Made by a program: the position numbers and the translations under genes. Below the pieces are notes generated by a model. It made no database searches. It was not told the origin of the DNA and saw only the letters and a program-made list of their open reading frames with translations. Of a DNA stretch of 22,034 bases, positions 6,863 to 14,091 are shown piece after piece. How positions within the stretch are numbered: the stretch's first letter is position 1; every line of letters begins with the position of its first letter. Origin of the DNA: Deltaproteobacteria bacterium (lineage in GTDB: Bacteria; Desulfobacterota; Dissulfuribacteria; Dissulfuribacterales; UBA3076); assembly GCA_027004315.1 (NCBI GenBank), contig JALTHV010000244.1:1-22034 (forward strand), read 5' to 3'.

Positions 6863-7458
6863 GGCATCGTAGGCAGACCCATAGATTAGGTTGTAAGACA
6901 GCGCACCGCAAGGCTATGCTTGGGAATATGGTCACGTCGCTATTAGAACATGGCCGAATTATTACGACGGTACCGAGGGCAAAAGAGGCCAGGCGTCTGG
7001 CCGATAAAATGATTACCCTTGCCAAGAGAGCAGATCTCCATGCGAGACGTCAGGCATTTGCGGTTATACATGATCGTAAGGTTGTTGCAGATCTCTTTAA
7101 TAAGTGGGGCCAGAAATTTGCCGATAGAAACGGTGGATATACAAGGATAGTAAGGGTGGGTCCGCGAAGGGGGGATTCTGCCATGATGTCTGTCCTGGAG
7201 TTAGCTACTGACTCTCTTGGGAAGGCCACTCCACGCCGTAAGCCCAAAAAGATGGTATCTTCTGGGCCTGTAATCCCGCAGGCTGCACCAAAACCGGCTA
7301 TAGATACTACAACAGAAGATATAAAGGCCCGTAAGGAAGAAGTGGCTGAGACCAAAGTCATAGAGGCAGTGGGTGGAGAAGAGGCCGAGTCTACAGGTGA
7401 TCAATCGTCTGATGCCGATATCCATATATCTCCTTCAGAGGAAGAGCCTACAGCCTAA
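6859..7458 (+). CDS. rplQ: 50S ribosomal protein L17 with long acidic C-terminal extension
   Basis: L17 lies on the solvent side of the large subunit near the exit tunnel. Residues 1-115 or so are a normal L17: MRHRRQTHRLGCKTAHRKAM, then TTVPRAKEARRLADKMITLA and GGYTRIVRVGPRRGDSA. About 80 further residues follow that are not part of the family core. They are rich in Glu, Ala, Thr and Ser and appear disordered, giving 199 residues against the usual 115-135. The gene overlaps rpoA by 4 nt and is translationally coupled to it. Its last codons and stop are made of the heptamer GAGCCTA-CAGCCTA (7444-7457). It is the last gene of the ribosomal operon. Confidence 0.95.
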   Translation: MRHRRQTHRLGCKTAHRKAMLGNMVTSLLEHGRIITTVPRAKEARRLADKMITLAKRADLHARRQAFAVIHDRKVVADLFNKWGQKFADRNGGYTRIVRVGPRRGDSAMMSVLELATDSLGKATPRRKPKKMVSSGPVIPQAAPKPAIDTTTEDIKARKEEVAETKVIEAVGGEEAESTGDQSSDADIHISPSEEEPTA

Positions 7459-7520
7459 AAACTAGTTAGGAGGCAAGTAAAATAAGTTGTAGAGATTGTG
7501 CTGTAATTGAGATAGTCTTG

Positions 7521-7557
7521 AATGCCCTCTGCGCTAAGAGCACCGGGGGCATTTTTT
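7521..7557 (+). terminator. Rho-independent terminator of the ribosomal-protein operon
   Basis: AATGCCC (7521-7527) pairs with GGGCATT (7546-7552), extended inward by a T-G and a C-G pair. The stem can stack on a small inner TGC/GCA helix, and a T run follows (7552-7557). It lies 63 nt after rplQ and separates the ribosomal genes from the ilv-leu operon. Confidence 0.88.
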
Positions 7558-7563
7558 ATTTCA

Positions 7564-7615
7564 TTGACAACAGAAAAATAGGAGAATAAGTTTCATTATT
7601 GTTATTGGTTATAAT
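7564..7615 (+). promoter_or_regulatory. Candidate promoter region of the ilv-leu operon
   Basis: A perfect TTGACA lies at 7564-7569, just after the terminator T-tract, and a perfect TATAAT at 7610-7615, 34 nt before the ilvB ATG. They are about 40 bp apart and cannot be the two halves of one sigma-70 promoter. TTGACA could pair with AATAAG (7585-7590, 15-bp spacer). TATAAT lacks a good -35 at 17 bp. Either could serve; I cannot tell which. Confidence 0.35.
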
Positions 7616-7649
7616 TCCCACAATTCCATCATGAATAGGGGTAGAGCAT

Positions 7650-9350
7650 ATGGCTAGGATGACCGGGAAGGATATGGTTATAGAGGCCCTCAAGAGGGAA
7701 GGTATTGATCTTGTCTTTGGTTTCCCTGGTGGGGCCATTATTGATGTCTATGATGCCTTGGAGAAAGATGGCAACGTAAAACATGTCTTGGTCCGGCATG
7801 AACAAGGGGCAGCGCATGCTGCTGATGGATATGCCAGGGCTACTGGAAAGGTAGGGGTGTGTCTTGTCACATCAGGCCCGGGGGCTACTAATACCGTTAC
7901 GGGTATAGCAACAGCAAGTATGGACTCGGTGCCCATTGTAGTATTTACTGGTCAGGTACCTACCAGTCTGATCGGGAATGACGCCTTTCAGGAGGTCGAT
8001 ATAGTAGGCATTACTCGCCCCTGCACAAAACATAATTATCTAGTGAGGGACGTCAAAGATCTCCCCCGAATCCTAAAGGAGGCCTTTTATATAGCAAGGT
8101 CTGGCCGGCCTGGTCCAGTCCTTGTGGATCTTCCAAAGGATGTCCAGAATGGTAAGGCCGAGTTTGAGTATCCAGATGAAATAGGCCTACGCTCCTATAA
8201 CCCTGTGACTAAGCCCAATGCCAAACAGATTGAGCGGGCCTTCAGTCTGATAAGACAAGCCAAGCGGCCCATCATCTATGCAGGTGGGGGAATAATCATA
8301 TCTGGAGCCCATAAGGAACTTAGGGCATTTGCTGAGGCAGTCAATGCCCCTGTGACCATGACCTTGATGGGTCTAGGTGGATTCCCTGGTACCCATAGAC
8401 TGAGCCTGGGTATGCTGGGCATGCACGGTACATATGCTGCCAACATGGCCATGGCGAATAGTGATCTCATTATTGCTGCCGGTGCCCGTTTTGATGACAG
8501 GGTTACCGGCAAGATCGAGGCCTTTGTGCCAAAGGCCAAGATAATACATCTGGATATAGATCCTACATCTATTCAAAAGAATGTGAGAGTGGACATACCT
8601 ATAGTAGGTGACTGCAAAATGGCCTTAAGGGGTCTGCTGAATATAGTAGAGGATGAAGGGCGTCCTGCTGAAGACTGGATAGAACAACATCAGGCATGGA
8701 TGCAACAGATTGAGGCATGGAAGGCCCGTCATCCTCTTACATATAAAAAGGAACCAGGTGTTATCAAGCCCCAATATGTGATCGAAAGGCTGTATGAGAT
8801 GACAAAGGGGCGGGCTATTATTACGACAGAGGTTGGTCAGAACCAGATGTGGACGGCCCAATTTTATAAGTTCGATGAGCCACGGACCCTCTTGACTTCT
8901 GGTGGCCTTGGGACCATGGGCTACGGTTTTCCTGCAGCTATAGGTGCTCAGATGGCCTTCCCTGACAAACTGGTAATAGATGTGGCTGGGGACGGAAGCA
9001 TACAGATGAATATCCAGGAAATGGCCACTGCCATGGAGCAGCACCTGCCTGTCAAGATCGTTATACTGAATAACCAGTTTCTTGGGATGGTGAGGCAGTG
9101 GCAGGAACTATTTTATGGCCGGCGCTATGCTGCTACGAAGTTTGAATGGAATCCGGATTTCGTGAAGTTGGCCGAGGCATATGGGGCCAAGGGATTCAGG
9201 GCAACCATACCGGAAGAAGTTGATGATGTGCTTAGCAGAGGTCTCGAGGCGGAAGGCCTAGTGGTTATGGAGTTTGCCATAGCCCCTGAAGAGGGGGTAT
9301 TCCCAATGGTTCCAGCCGGAAAGGCTACGACTGAGATGTTGTTGGTTTGA
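7650..9350 (+). CDS. ilvB: Acetolactate (acetohydroxyacid) synthase, large catalytic subunit
   Basis: This ThDP-dependent enzyme condenses two pyruvates to 2-acetolactate, or pyruvate with 2-oxobutyrate to 2-aceto-2-hydroxybutyrate, the first common step to valine, leucine and isoleucine. The length of 566 residues is standard. The N-terminal ThDP pyrimidine domain has the catalytic Glu51 in RHEQGAAHAADGYARATG. The central FAD-binding domain has GAHKELRAFAEAVNAPV. The C-terminal domain has the ThDP signature, Gly447-Asp448-Gly449 to Asn474-Asn475. ATG 7650 follows AGGGGTAGAG. It is the first gene of the operon, 24 nt before ilvN. Confidence 0.96.
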   Translation: MARMTGKDMVIEALKREGIDLVFGFPGGAIIDVYDALEKDGNVKHVLVRHEQGAAHAADGYARATGKVGVCLVTSGPGATNTVTGIATASMDSVPIVVFTGQVPTSLIGNDAFQEVDIVGITRPCTKHNYLVRDVKDLPRILKEAFYIARSGRPGPVLVDLPKDVQNGKAEFEYPDEIGLRSYNPVTKPNAKQIERAFSLIRQAKRPIIYAGGGIIISGAHKELRAFAEAVNAPVTMTLMGLGGFPGTHRLSLGMLGMHGTYAANMAMANSDLIIAAGARFDDRVTGKIEAFVPKAKIIHLDIDPTSIQKNVRVDIPIVGDCKMALRGLLNIVEDEGRPAEDWIEQHQAWMQQIEAWKARHPLTYKKEPGVIKPQYVIERLYEMTKGRAIITTEVGQNQMWTAQFYKFDEPRTLLTSGGLGTMGYGFPAAIGAQMAFPDKLVIDVAGDGSIQMNIQEMATAMEQHLPVKIVILNNQFLGMVRQWQELFYGRRYAATKFEWNPDFVKLAEAYGAKGFRATIPEEVDDVLSRGLEAEGLVVMEFAIAPEEGVFPMVPAGKATTEMLLV

Positions 9351-9374
9351 TCTTGGGATAAGGAGTTCAATTTT

Positions 9375-9860
9375 ATGAAACATACCCTTTCTGTATTGGT
9401 AGAGAATACTCCTGGAGCCCTTTCTCGTATAACCGGGCTTTTCAGTGGGCGTGGGTTTAATATTGAGAGCCTTTCTGTGGCTGCAACTCTGGACCCTACA
9501 CTTTCGCACCTTACTCTGGTGACAAAGGGCGATGACCCCATAATTGAGCAGATCATCAAACAGCTCAGGCGTCTGGTGGATGTCTACAAGGTTGTGGATG
9601 TCAGTGAGGGGGAATTTGTTGAACGTGAGATGGCCCTGATAAAGGTTCGGGCCGAAGATGAGACTAGGGCGGAGGTACTCCGCACCTGTGATATATTTCG
9701 TTGTAAGGTAGTTGATGTAAGTCCCCGGACCTACACTGTGGAGGTGACTGGTCCAGAGTCCAAACTCAAGGCCGTGATAGAGTTATTGAGTCCTATAGGG
9801 ATCAAAGAGATCTCCAGGACTGGTACTATAGCCATGGCAAGAGAAAAAAAGACGGCTTAG
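9375..9860 (+). CDS. ilvN: Acetolactate synthase, small regulatory subunit
   Basis: The small subunit activates the catalytic subunit and confers feedback inhibition, usually by valine. Its 161 residues start with an ACT domain (MKHTLSVLVENTPGALSRITGLFSGRGFNIESLSVA in two steps: beta strand, then the GALSRI helix and the RGFNIESL strand). A C-terminal domain follows, containing VVDVSPRTYTVEVTG. In the family, valine binds at the ACT-domain interface; this role is inferred from homology. ATG 9375 follows AAGGAG (9360-9365) by 9 nt. ilvH would be an equally valid symbol. Confidence 0.94.
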   Translation: MKHTLSVLVENTPGALSRITGLFSGRGFNIESLSVAATLDPTLSHLTLVTKGDDPIIEQIIKQLRRLVDVYKVVDVSEGEFVEREMALIKVRAEDETRAEVLRTCDIFRCKVVDVSPRTYTVEVTGPESKLKAVIELLSPIGIKEISRTGTIAMAREKKTA

Positions 9861-9876
9861 GAAGGAGCTACAGAGT

Positions 9877-10866
9877 ATGAAGATTTATTATGAACAAGAC
9901 GCCCCCATGGACGTACTTAAAGGAAAGACTATAGCGGTAATTGGATATGGCAGTCAGGGACATGCCCATGCACAGAATCTGAGGGATAGCGGGCTATCTG
10001 TTATAGTAGGCCAGCGTCCCGGATCAGCGAATTATGAGCTTGCGATTAAGCACGGCTTTAAACCCGTAAGCGCTGCAGAGGCTGCGGCCAAAGGGGATCT
10101 CATCATGGTCCTGGTACCTGATCAGGTCCAGGGGAAGTTGTATAAGGAAGATATTGAGCCCAATCTGCAGCCAGGGAATATGCTCCTCTTTGCCCATGGA
10201 TTTAATATACACTTTGGCCAGATAGTTCCACCTGCTGATATAGACGTCACTATGGTAGCCCCAAAGGGCCCAGGACATCTGGTACGCAGGGAGTATGAAA
10301 GGGGAGCCGGGGTACCGTGCCTGGTAGCAACATATCAGGACCATACAGGGGAGGCCCTCAATAAGGCGCTTGCCTATGCAAATGGTATAGGTGCTGCACG
10401 GGCAGGTATTATAGAGACTACCTTTAGAGAGGAGACCGAGACAGACCTCTTTGGCGAGCAGTGTGTACTCTGTGGCGGTGTTGCTGAGCTGATAAAGGCC
10501 GGCTTTGAGACCCTGGTCGGGGCAGGTTATCAGCCAGAGATAGCATACTTTGAGTGTTGTCATGAGCTCAAACTCATAGTAGACCTGATCTATGAGGGTG
10601 GCCTTTCACGGATGCGTTATTCTATCAGTGATACAGCCGAATATGGTGATCTTACCAGGGGTAAGCGCGTAATAACAGAAGATACCAGGAAGGAGATGCG
10701 CAAGATCCTGGAAGAGATCCAGAGTGGCAAATTTGCCACAGAATGGATGTTGGAAAATCAAGTCAACCGTCCTGTACTCAACGCCCTCAGGCAGCGGGAG
10801 AAGGAACACCTCATAGAGGAGGTGGGCTCTCGTCTGAGAGATATGATGGGCTGGCTCAAGAGGTAG
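9877..10866 (+). CDS. ilvC: Ketol-acid reductoisomerase (class I)
   Basis: The enzyme isomerises and reduces 2-acetolactate or 2-aceto-2-hydroxybutyrate to the dihydroxy acids, using Mg2+ and NAD(P)H. The 329-residue length fits the short class I form. The Rossmann motif GYGSQGHAHA begins at residue 23. HGFNIHF and APKGPGHLVRREY complete the nucleotide domain, and the C-terminal knotted domain carries ETDLFGEQ and ECCHELKLIVDLIYEGG with the metal ligands. In the cofactor loop, residues 46-52 read QRPGSAN: Arg47 and Ser50 are kept, but Asn52 replaces the second Ser common in NADPH-binding enzymes. ATG 9877 follows GAAGGAG. It lies 16 nt after ilvN. Confidence 0.97.
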   Translation: MKIYYEQDAPMDVLKGKTIAVIGYGSQGHAHAQNLRDSGLSVIVGQRPGSANYELAIKHGFKPVSAAEAAAKGDLIMVLVPDQVQGKLYKEDIEPNLQPGNMLLFAHGFNIHFGQIVPPADIDVTMVAPKGPGHLVRREYERGAGVPCLVATYQDHTGEALNKALAYANGIGAARAGIIETTFREETETDLFGEQCVLCGGVAELIKAGFETLVGAGYQPEIAYFECCHELKLIVDLIYEGGLSRMRYSISDTAEYGDLTRGKRVITEDTRKEMRKILEEIQSGKFATEWMLENQVNRPVLNALRQREKEHLIEEVGSRLRDMMGWLKR

Positions 10867-10884
10867 TCCAGAGCTTTAATCTTT

Positions 10885-11550
10885 ATGCATCCTCATCGCA
10901 TTCCAGTGGCCAAGGAGGGAGTGCCCTTTATAGGTACTGTTGCCTTGGTTGCCTTGATATTTGCCTTACTTGACTGGTCTATCCCGGCTCTGCTTATCCT
11001 TACGATAGCAATTTTTATCCTCTATTTTTTCCGGGATCCAGAAAGGGTAATACCATCGGGTCCCGGTCTGGTGGTATCGCCAGCCGATGGTTGGGTTATA
11101 GAGGTAGTCGAAGGCTCTGAGACGTCTCTCCAGGGCAAGGATGTAAGGCGCATCAGTATATTCATGAATATCTTCAATGTGCATGTAAACAGGGCCCCAA
11201 TTGCAGGCTATGTTCGAAAGATTGTGTATCAGCCAGGGACATTCTGGCCGGCTAACCGTAAAAGGGCCCTATTTGATAACGAACGGAATGCCCTTTTGAT
11301 TCAGGCAGATGACGGCATGGAATTGACCGTCGTGCAGGTAGCAGGCATCCTGGCCAGGAGGATCGTCTGTTGGGCAGAGGTCGGTGATAAGCTCAAGAGA
11401 GGTGAACGATTTGGGCTCATCCGTTTTGGATCACGTCTTGACGTATATGTCTCAAGAGACGTGTCGATCTTGGTAAAAAAAGGTAATCGGGTATGGGCCG
11501 GGCAGACAGTCTTGGGAAAGGTAGAACATGATGCAAAGGCAAAAGACTGA
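10885..11550 (+). CDS. psd: Phosphatidylserine decarboxylase, short (archaeal-type) form, proenzyme
   Basis: It decarboxylates phosphatidylserine to phosphatidylethanolamine using a pyruvoyl group made by self-cleavage. The 221-residue protein has two hydrophobic N-terminal segments (about residues 13-30 and 32-49), then FFRDPER, the conserved VVSPADGWV with Asp68, FMNIFNVHVNRAP with His100, and RFGSRLDVYV. The predicted cleavage is between Gly182 and Ser183, leaving a short alpha chain. The beginning is 18 nt after ilvC, with no strong ribosome-binding site, so translation may depend on coupling. Its 3' end overlaps pssA by 23 nt, which makes functional sense because Pss makes its substrate. 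Confidence 0.95.
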   Translation: MHPHRIPVAKEGVPFIGTVALVALIFALLDWSIPALLILTIAIFILYFFRDPERVIPSGPGLVVSPADGWVIEVVEGSETSLQGKDVRRISIFMNIFNVHVNRAPIAGYVRKIVYQPGTFWPANRKRALFDNERNALLIQADDGMELTVVQVAGILARRIVCWAEVGDKLKRGERFGLIRFGSRLDVYVSRDVSILVKKGNRVWAGQTVLGKVEHDAKAKD

Positions 11551-12352
11551 TTTGGCAGGCAGGGGTTCAAGGCGGAGTGTATATCTCCTCCCCAATCTTT
11601 TGACCTCGGCGAGCCTGTTCAGTGGATTTTATGCCATGATCGCTGCTATCAGGGGTGGTTATCAGGCCGCTGCCGTGGCTATTCTGATATCCGGTGTCTT
11701 GGATGGCCTTGATGGCAGGGTGGCCCGTTTGACCCGCACCACCAGCAAGTTTGGTCTGGAGTATGATTCTCTTTCAGACTTAGTGGCCTTTGGTGTGGCC
11801 CCTGGCATACTGGCCTTTATGTGGGGGCTGCAGGACTATGGCAGGCTGGGTTGGCTTGCCGCCTTTCTATATGTGGCTACTACCGCGTTGAGGTTGGCCA
11901 GGTTTAATGTCCTGAGCCACAGCAGCAGTAGCACGAAGGCCTACTTCCTTGGCCTGCCATGCCCTTCTGCAGCGGCCGCAGTGGCTACATCTGTGCTGCT
12001 GTGTCAGCATTTTGGCATATATGGGCCGGTACGCCATGTGTCGGTATTGATTATGGTCTATTGCCTCTCTTTTCTTATGGTCAGCAGTATACATTACCAT
12101 AGTTTCAAGGAGGTACCCTGGCTTCAGCAGCATCCCTTTTCTGGTATGGTTGCCTTGATCCTGGCCATAATGGTGGTTGCCATGGAACCTAAGGTGATGC
12201 TGTTTGTCCTTACAGTTACTTATGTGATTTCTGGGCCCATCTTGATGCCTTTAAGGGCCTTAAAAAGGCCAAAACCCTTGGCATCTGGGCTGGGACATCA
12301 CGAAAAAGATGCCTCCTCGGCAGGTATAACGGGGCATGGGGAAAATGAGTAG
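11528..12352 (+). CDS. pssA: CDP-diacylglycerol--serine O-phosphatidyltransferase
   Basis: This integral membrane enzyme makes phosphatidylserine from CDP-diacylglycerol and serine, the step before psd. The product has 274 residues with several hydrophobic helices. It carries the full CDP-alcohol phosphotransferase motif DGxxDGxxARxxxxxxxxGxxxDxxxD: Asp59, Asp62-Gly63, Ala66-Arg67, Gly76, Asp80 and Asp84. Translation can begin at ATG 11528 or ATG 11531. It overlaps the end of psd by 23 nt and the start of leuA by 8-17 nt, so all three are one transcript. The last 30 or so residues after the final helix are polar and not conserved. Confidence 0.94.
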   Translation: MMQRQKTDLAGRGSRRSVYLLPNLLTSASLFSGFYAMIAAIRGGYQAAAVAILISGVLDGLDGRVARLTRTTSKFGLEYDSLSDLVAFGVAPGILAFMWGLQDYGRLGWLAAFLYVATTALRLARFNVLSHSSSSTKAYFLGLPCPSAAAAVATSVLLCQHFGIYGPVRHVSVLIMVYCLSFLMVSSIHYHSFKEVPWLQQHPFSGMVALILAIMVVAMEPKVMLFVLTVTYVISGPILMPLRALKRPKPLASGLGHHEKDASSAGITGHGENE

Positions 12353-13868
12353 TTCTGAGAGAATAATAGTATTTGATACTACATTGAGAGATGGAGAGCA
12401 GTCACCAGGGGTATCTCTAAACGTAGAAGAGAAGCTCCAGATAGGGAGGCAGTTGGAAAAGCTGGGTGTAGACGTGATCGAGGCCGGATTTCCTATCGCA
12501 TCTCCAGGGGACTTTGAGGGGGTCCAACGCCTTGCAAGAGAGCTCAGAGGCCTGGAGATTACGGCCCTTGCCCGTGCCAGAGAGAAAGACATTGATGTTG
12601 CCTGGGAGGCCATAAAAGATGGAGAAAATCCTCGAATACACACCTTTATTGCTACGTCGGATATTCATCTCAAATATAAATTAAAAAAGACCAGGGATCA
12701 GGTGCTGGACATGGCCCGGGCTGCAGTAAAATATGCTGCAGGATACAGTGGCAATGTAGAATTTTCTGCCGAGGATGCGAGCAGGAGCGATCTGGATTTT
12801 GTCTGCAAGGTCTTTGAGGCAGTGATAGATGCCGGGGCCACTACGGTCAACTTTCCCGACACAGTAGGTTATGCTATACCATGGGATTTTGCCGGGATGA
12901 TCCGCTATATAAAGGAGCATACCCCCAATATCCACAAGGCGGTCTTGAGTGTGCACTGCCATAATGACCTGGGACTGGCTACAGCGAATGTGCTGGCGGC
13001 CATAGAACAGGGGGCAAGGCAGGTAGAGTGCACTATAAACGGTATAGGTGAGAGGGCCGGGAATTCCGCCCTGGAAGAGGTGGTCATGGCCATCCGTACC
13101 AGACGGGACCTCCTTCCCTATGAGACAGGGATCTCTACTCAACACATAGTGGCCACCAGTCGTATGGTCAGCCTTCTTACCGGGATGGTAGTCCAGGCAA
13201 ATAAGGCCATAGTTGGTAACAATGCCTTTGCTCACGAGTCCGGGATCCACCAGGATGGGGTCTTAAAAGAGCGTACTACCTATGAGATTATAGATCCTAA
13301 AGATATAGGTCTCAGCCAGGGGCTCCTGATCCTGGGCAAACACTCTGGAAGACATGCCCTGAAGGCAAAGCTGGAGGAGCTAGGTTATCGACTTAGCGAT
13401 GATGAGATTGATCGGGTATTTGTAAGTTTTAAGGCCATTGCAGACAAGAAGAAGGAGGTCTATCCAGAGGACCTTGAGGCATTGGTGGCTGAACAGGTAC
13501 TCCGGATTCCAGATCGTTATCGCCTTGTTTACCTGCATGTTGCTGGGGGGAGCGGTATCAGACCTGCTGCAACAGTAGGAGTGGAGATAGACGGGAAAGA
13601 GGCCCAGGAGGTGAGTATGGGGGCCGGTCCCATAGATGCGGCCTTTAAGGCAGTGGCAAAGCTCGTAAAGACCCATAGCCGGCTCCTGCGTTTTGCTGTA
13701 AATTCCATTACAGGAGGCACGGATGCCCTTGGAGAGGTCACTGTGCGTCTCGAAGAAGATGGACATGTGGTTACTGGCCAGGGGGCCGATCCGGATATAA
13801 TTACTGCCAGTGTAAGGGCCTATCTGAATGCCCTGAACCGTCTCCACTATATGGAGGAATATAAATAA
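12336..13868 (+). CDS. leuA: 2-isopropylmalate synthase
   Basis: It condenses 2-oxoisovalerate with acetyl-CoA, the first committed step to leucine. The 510-residue length is typical. The TIM-barrel domain starts with FDTTLRDGEQSPG (Arg18-Asp19) and carries the metal-binding HCHND (His207 to Asp211) and NGIGERAGNSALEEV. FAHESGIHQDGVLK follows in the linker region. The C-terminal part from about residue 385 is the regulatory domain, which binds leucine in this family. ATG 12336 or ATG 12345 can be the start; the second has GGGGA close upstream, and both lie within the end of pssA. A citramalate synthase is an alternative for this superfamily, but leuCDB follows. Confidence 0.94.
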   Translation: MGKMSSSERIIVFDTTLRDGEQSPGVSLNVEEKLQIGRQLEKLGVDVIEAGFPIASPGDFEGVQRLARELRGLEITALARAREKDIDVAWEAIKDGENPRIHTFIATSDIHLKYKLKKTRDQVLDMARAAVKYAAGYSGNVEFSAEDASRSDLDFVCKVFEAVIDAGATTVNFPDTVGYAIPWDFAGMIRYIKEHTPNIHKAVLSVHCHNDLGLATANVLAAIEQGARQVECTINGIGERAGNSALEEVVMAIRTRRDLLPYETGISTQHIVATSRMVSLLTGMVVQANKAIVGNNAFAHESGIHQDGVLKERTTYEIIDPKDIGLSQGLLILGKHSGRHALKAKLEELGYRLSDDEIDRVFVSFKAIADKKKEVYPEDLEALVAEQVLRIPDRYRLVYLHVAGGSGIRPAATVGVEIDGKEAQEVSMGAGPIDAAFKAVAKLVKTHSRLLRFAVNSITGGTDALGEVTVRLEEDGHVVTGQGADPDIITASVRAYLNALNRLHYMEEYK

Positions 13869-14028
13869 TTAGTGATTTCGCTGAAAGACCCGATCTGCAG
13901 CATTGCTTCAATTTTCCAGTCATTGCGACGTACGCTAGGTACGCCTCATTACTGAGAGATTTTCGCCTTGCATCTTGGTTTTTTGAACGAAATTGTTAGG
14001 GACTATGCGAATATAAATAATATGAATG

Positions 14029-14089
14029 TAACTGTTCACATTCCCCGGGGACGTGGATGGTTGCAACAGAAGGGAGTGTGAACGGTTAC
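14029..14089. repeat. Short inverted-repeat element (family 2, copy A) before leuC
   Basis: TAACTGTTCACATTCCC (14029-14045) is the imperfect inverse of GGGAGTGTGAACGGTTA (14072-14088), with two mismatches, around a 26-nt middle. The left arm matches the reversed right arm of copy B at 15860-16007 in 17 of 18 positions. The flanks ATATGAATG (14020-14028) and ATATGACCA (14090-14098) share their first six bases and may be a decayed 9-bp target duplication. The element ends 2 nt before the leuC ATG. Confidence 0.65.
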
Positions 14090-14091
14090 AT

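Noticed and set aside
7586..7649. A possible ilv leader peptide with an Ile-Ile-Val-Ile codon run (7595-7606), suggesting attenuation
   Set aside because: There is no ATG, GTG or TTG in that frame upstream of the run, the TATAAT at 7610 lies downstream of it, and no terminator/antiterminator pair follows before ilvB.
13869..14019. Spacer between leuA and the copy A element considered as a third mobile element
   Set aside because: An imperfect palindrome around CGTACGCTAGGTACGC is visible, but no terminal inverted repeats or flanking duplication could be found, so it stays unexplained.
14053..14091. An upstream GTG start extending leuC by 13 residues
   Set aside because: The added residues are encoded by the repeat element, do not match the family, and have no properly spaced ribosome-binding site.
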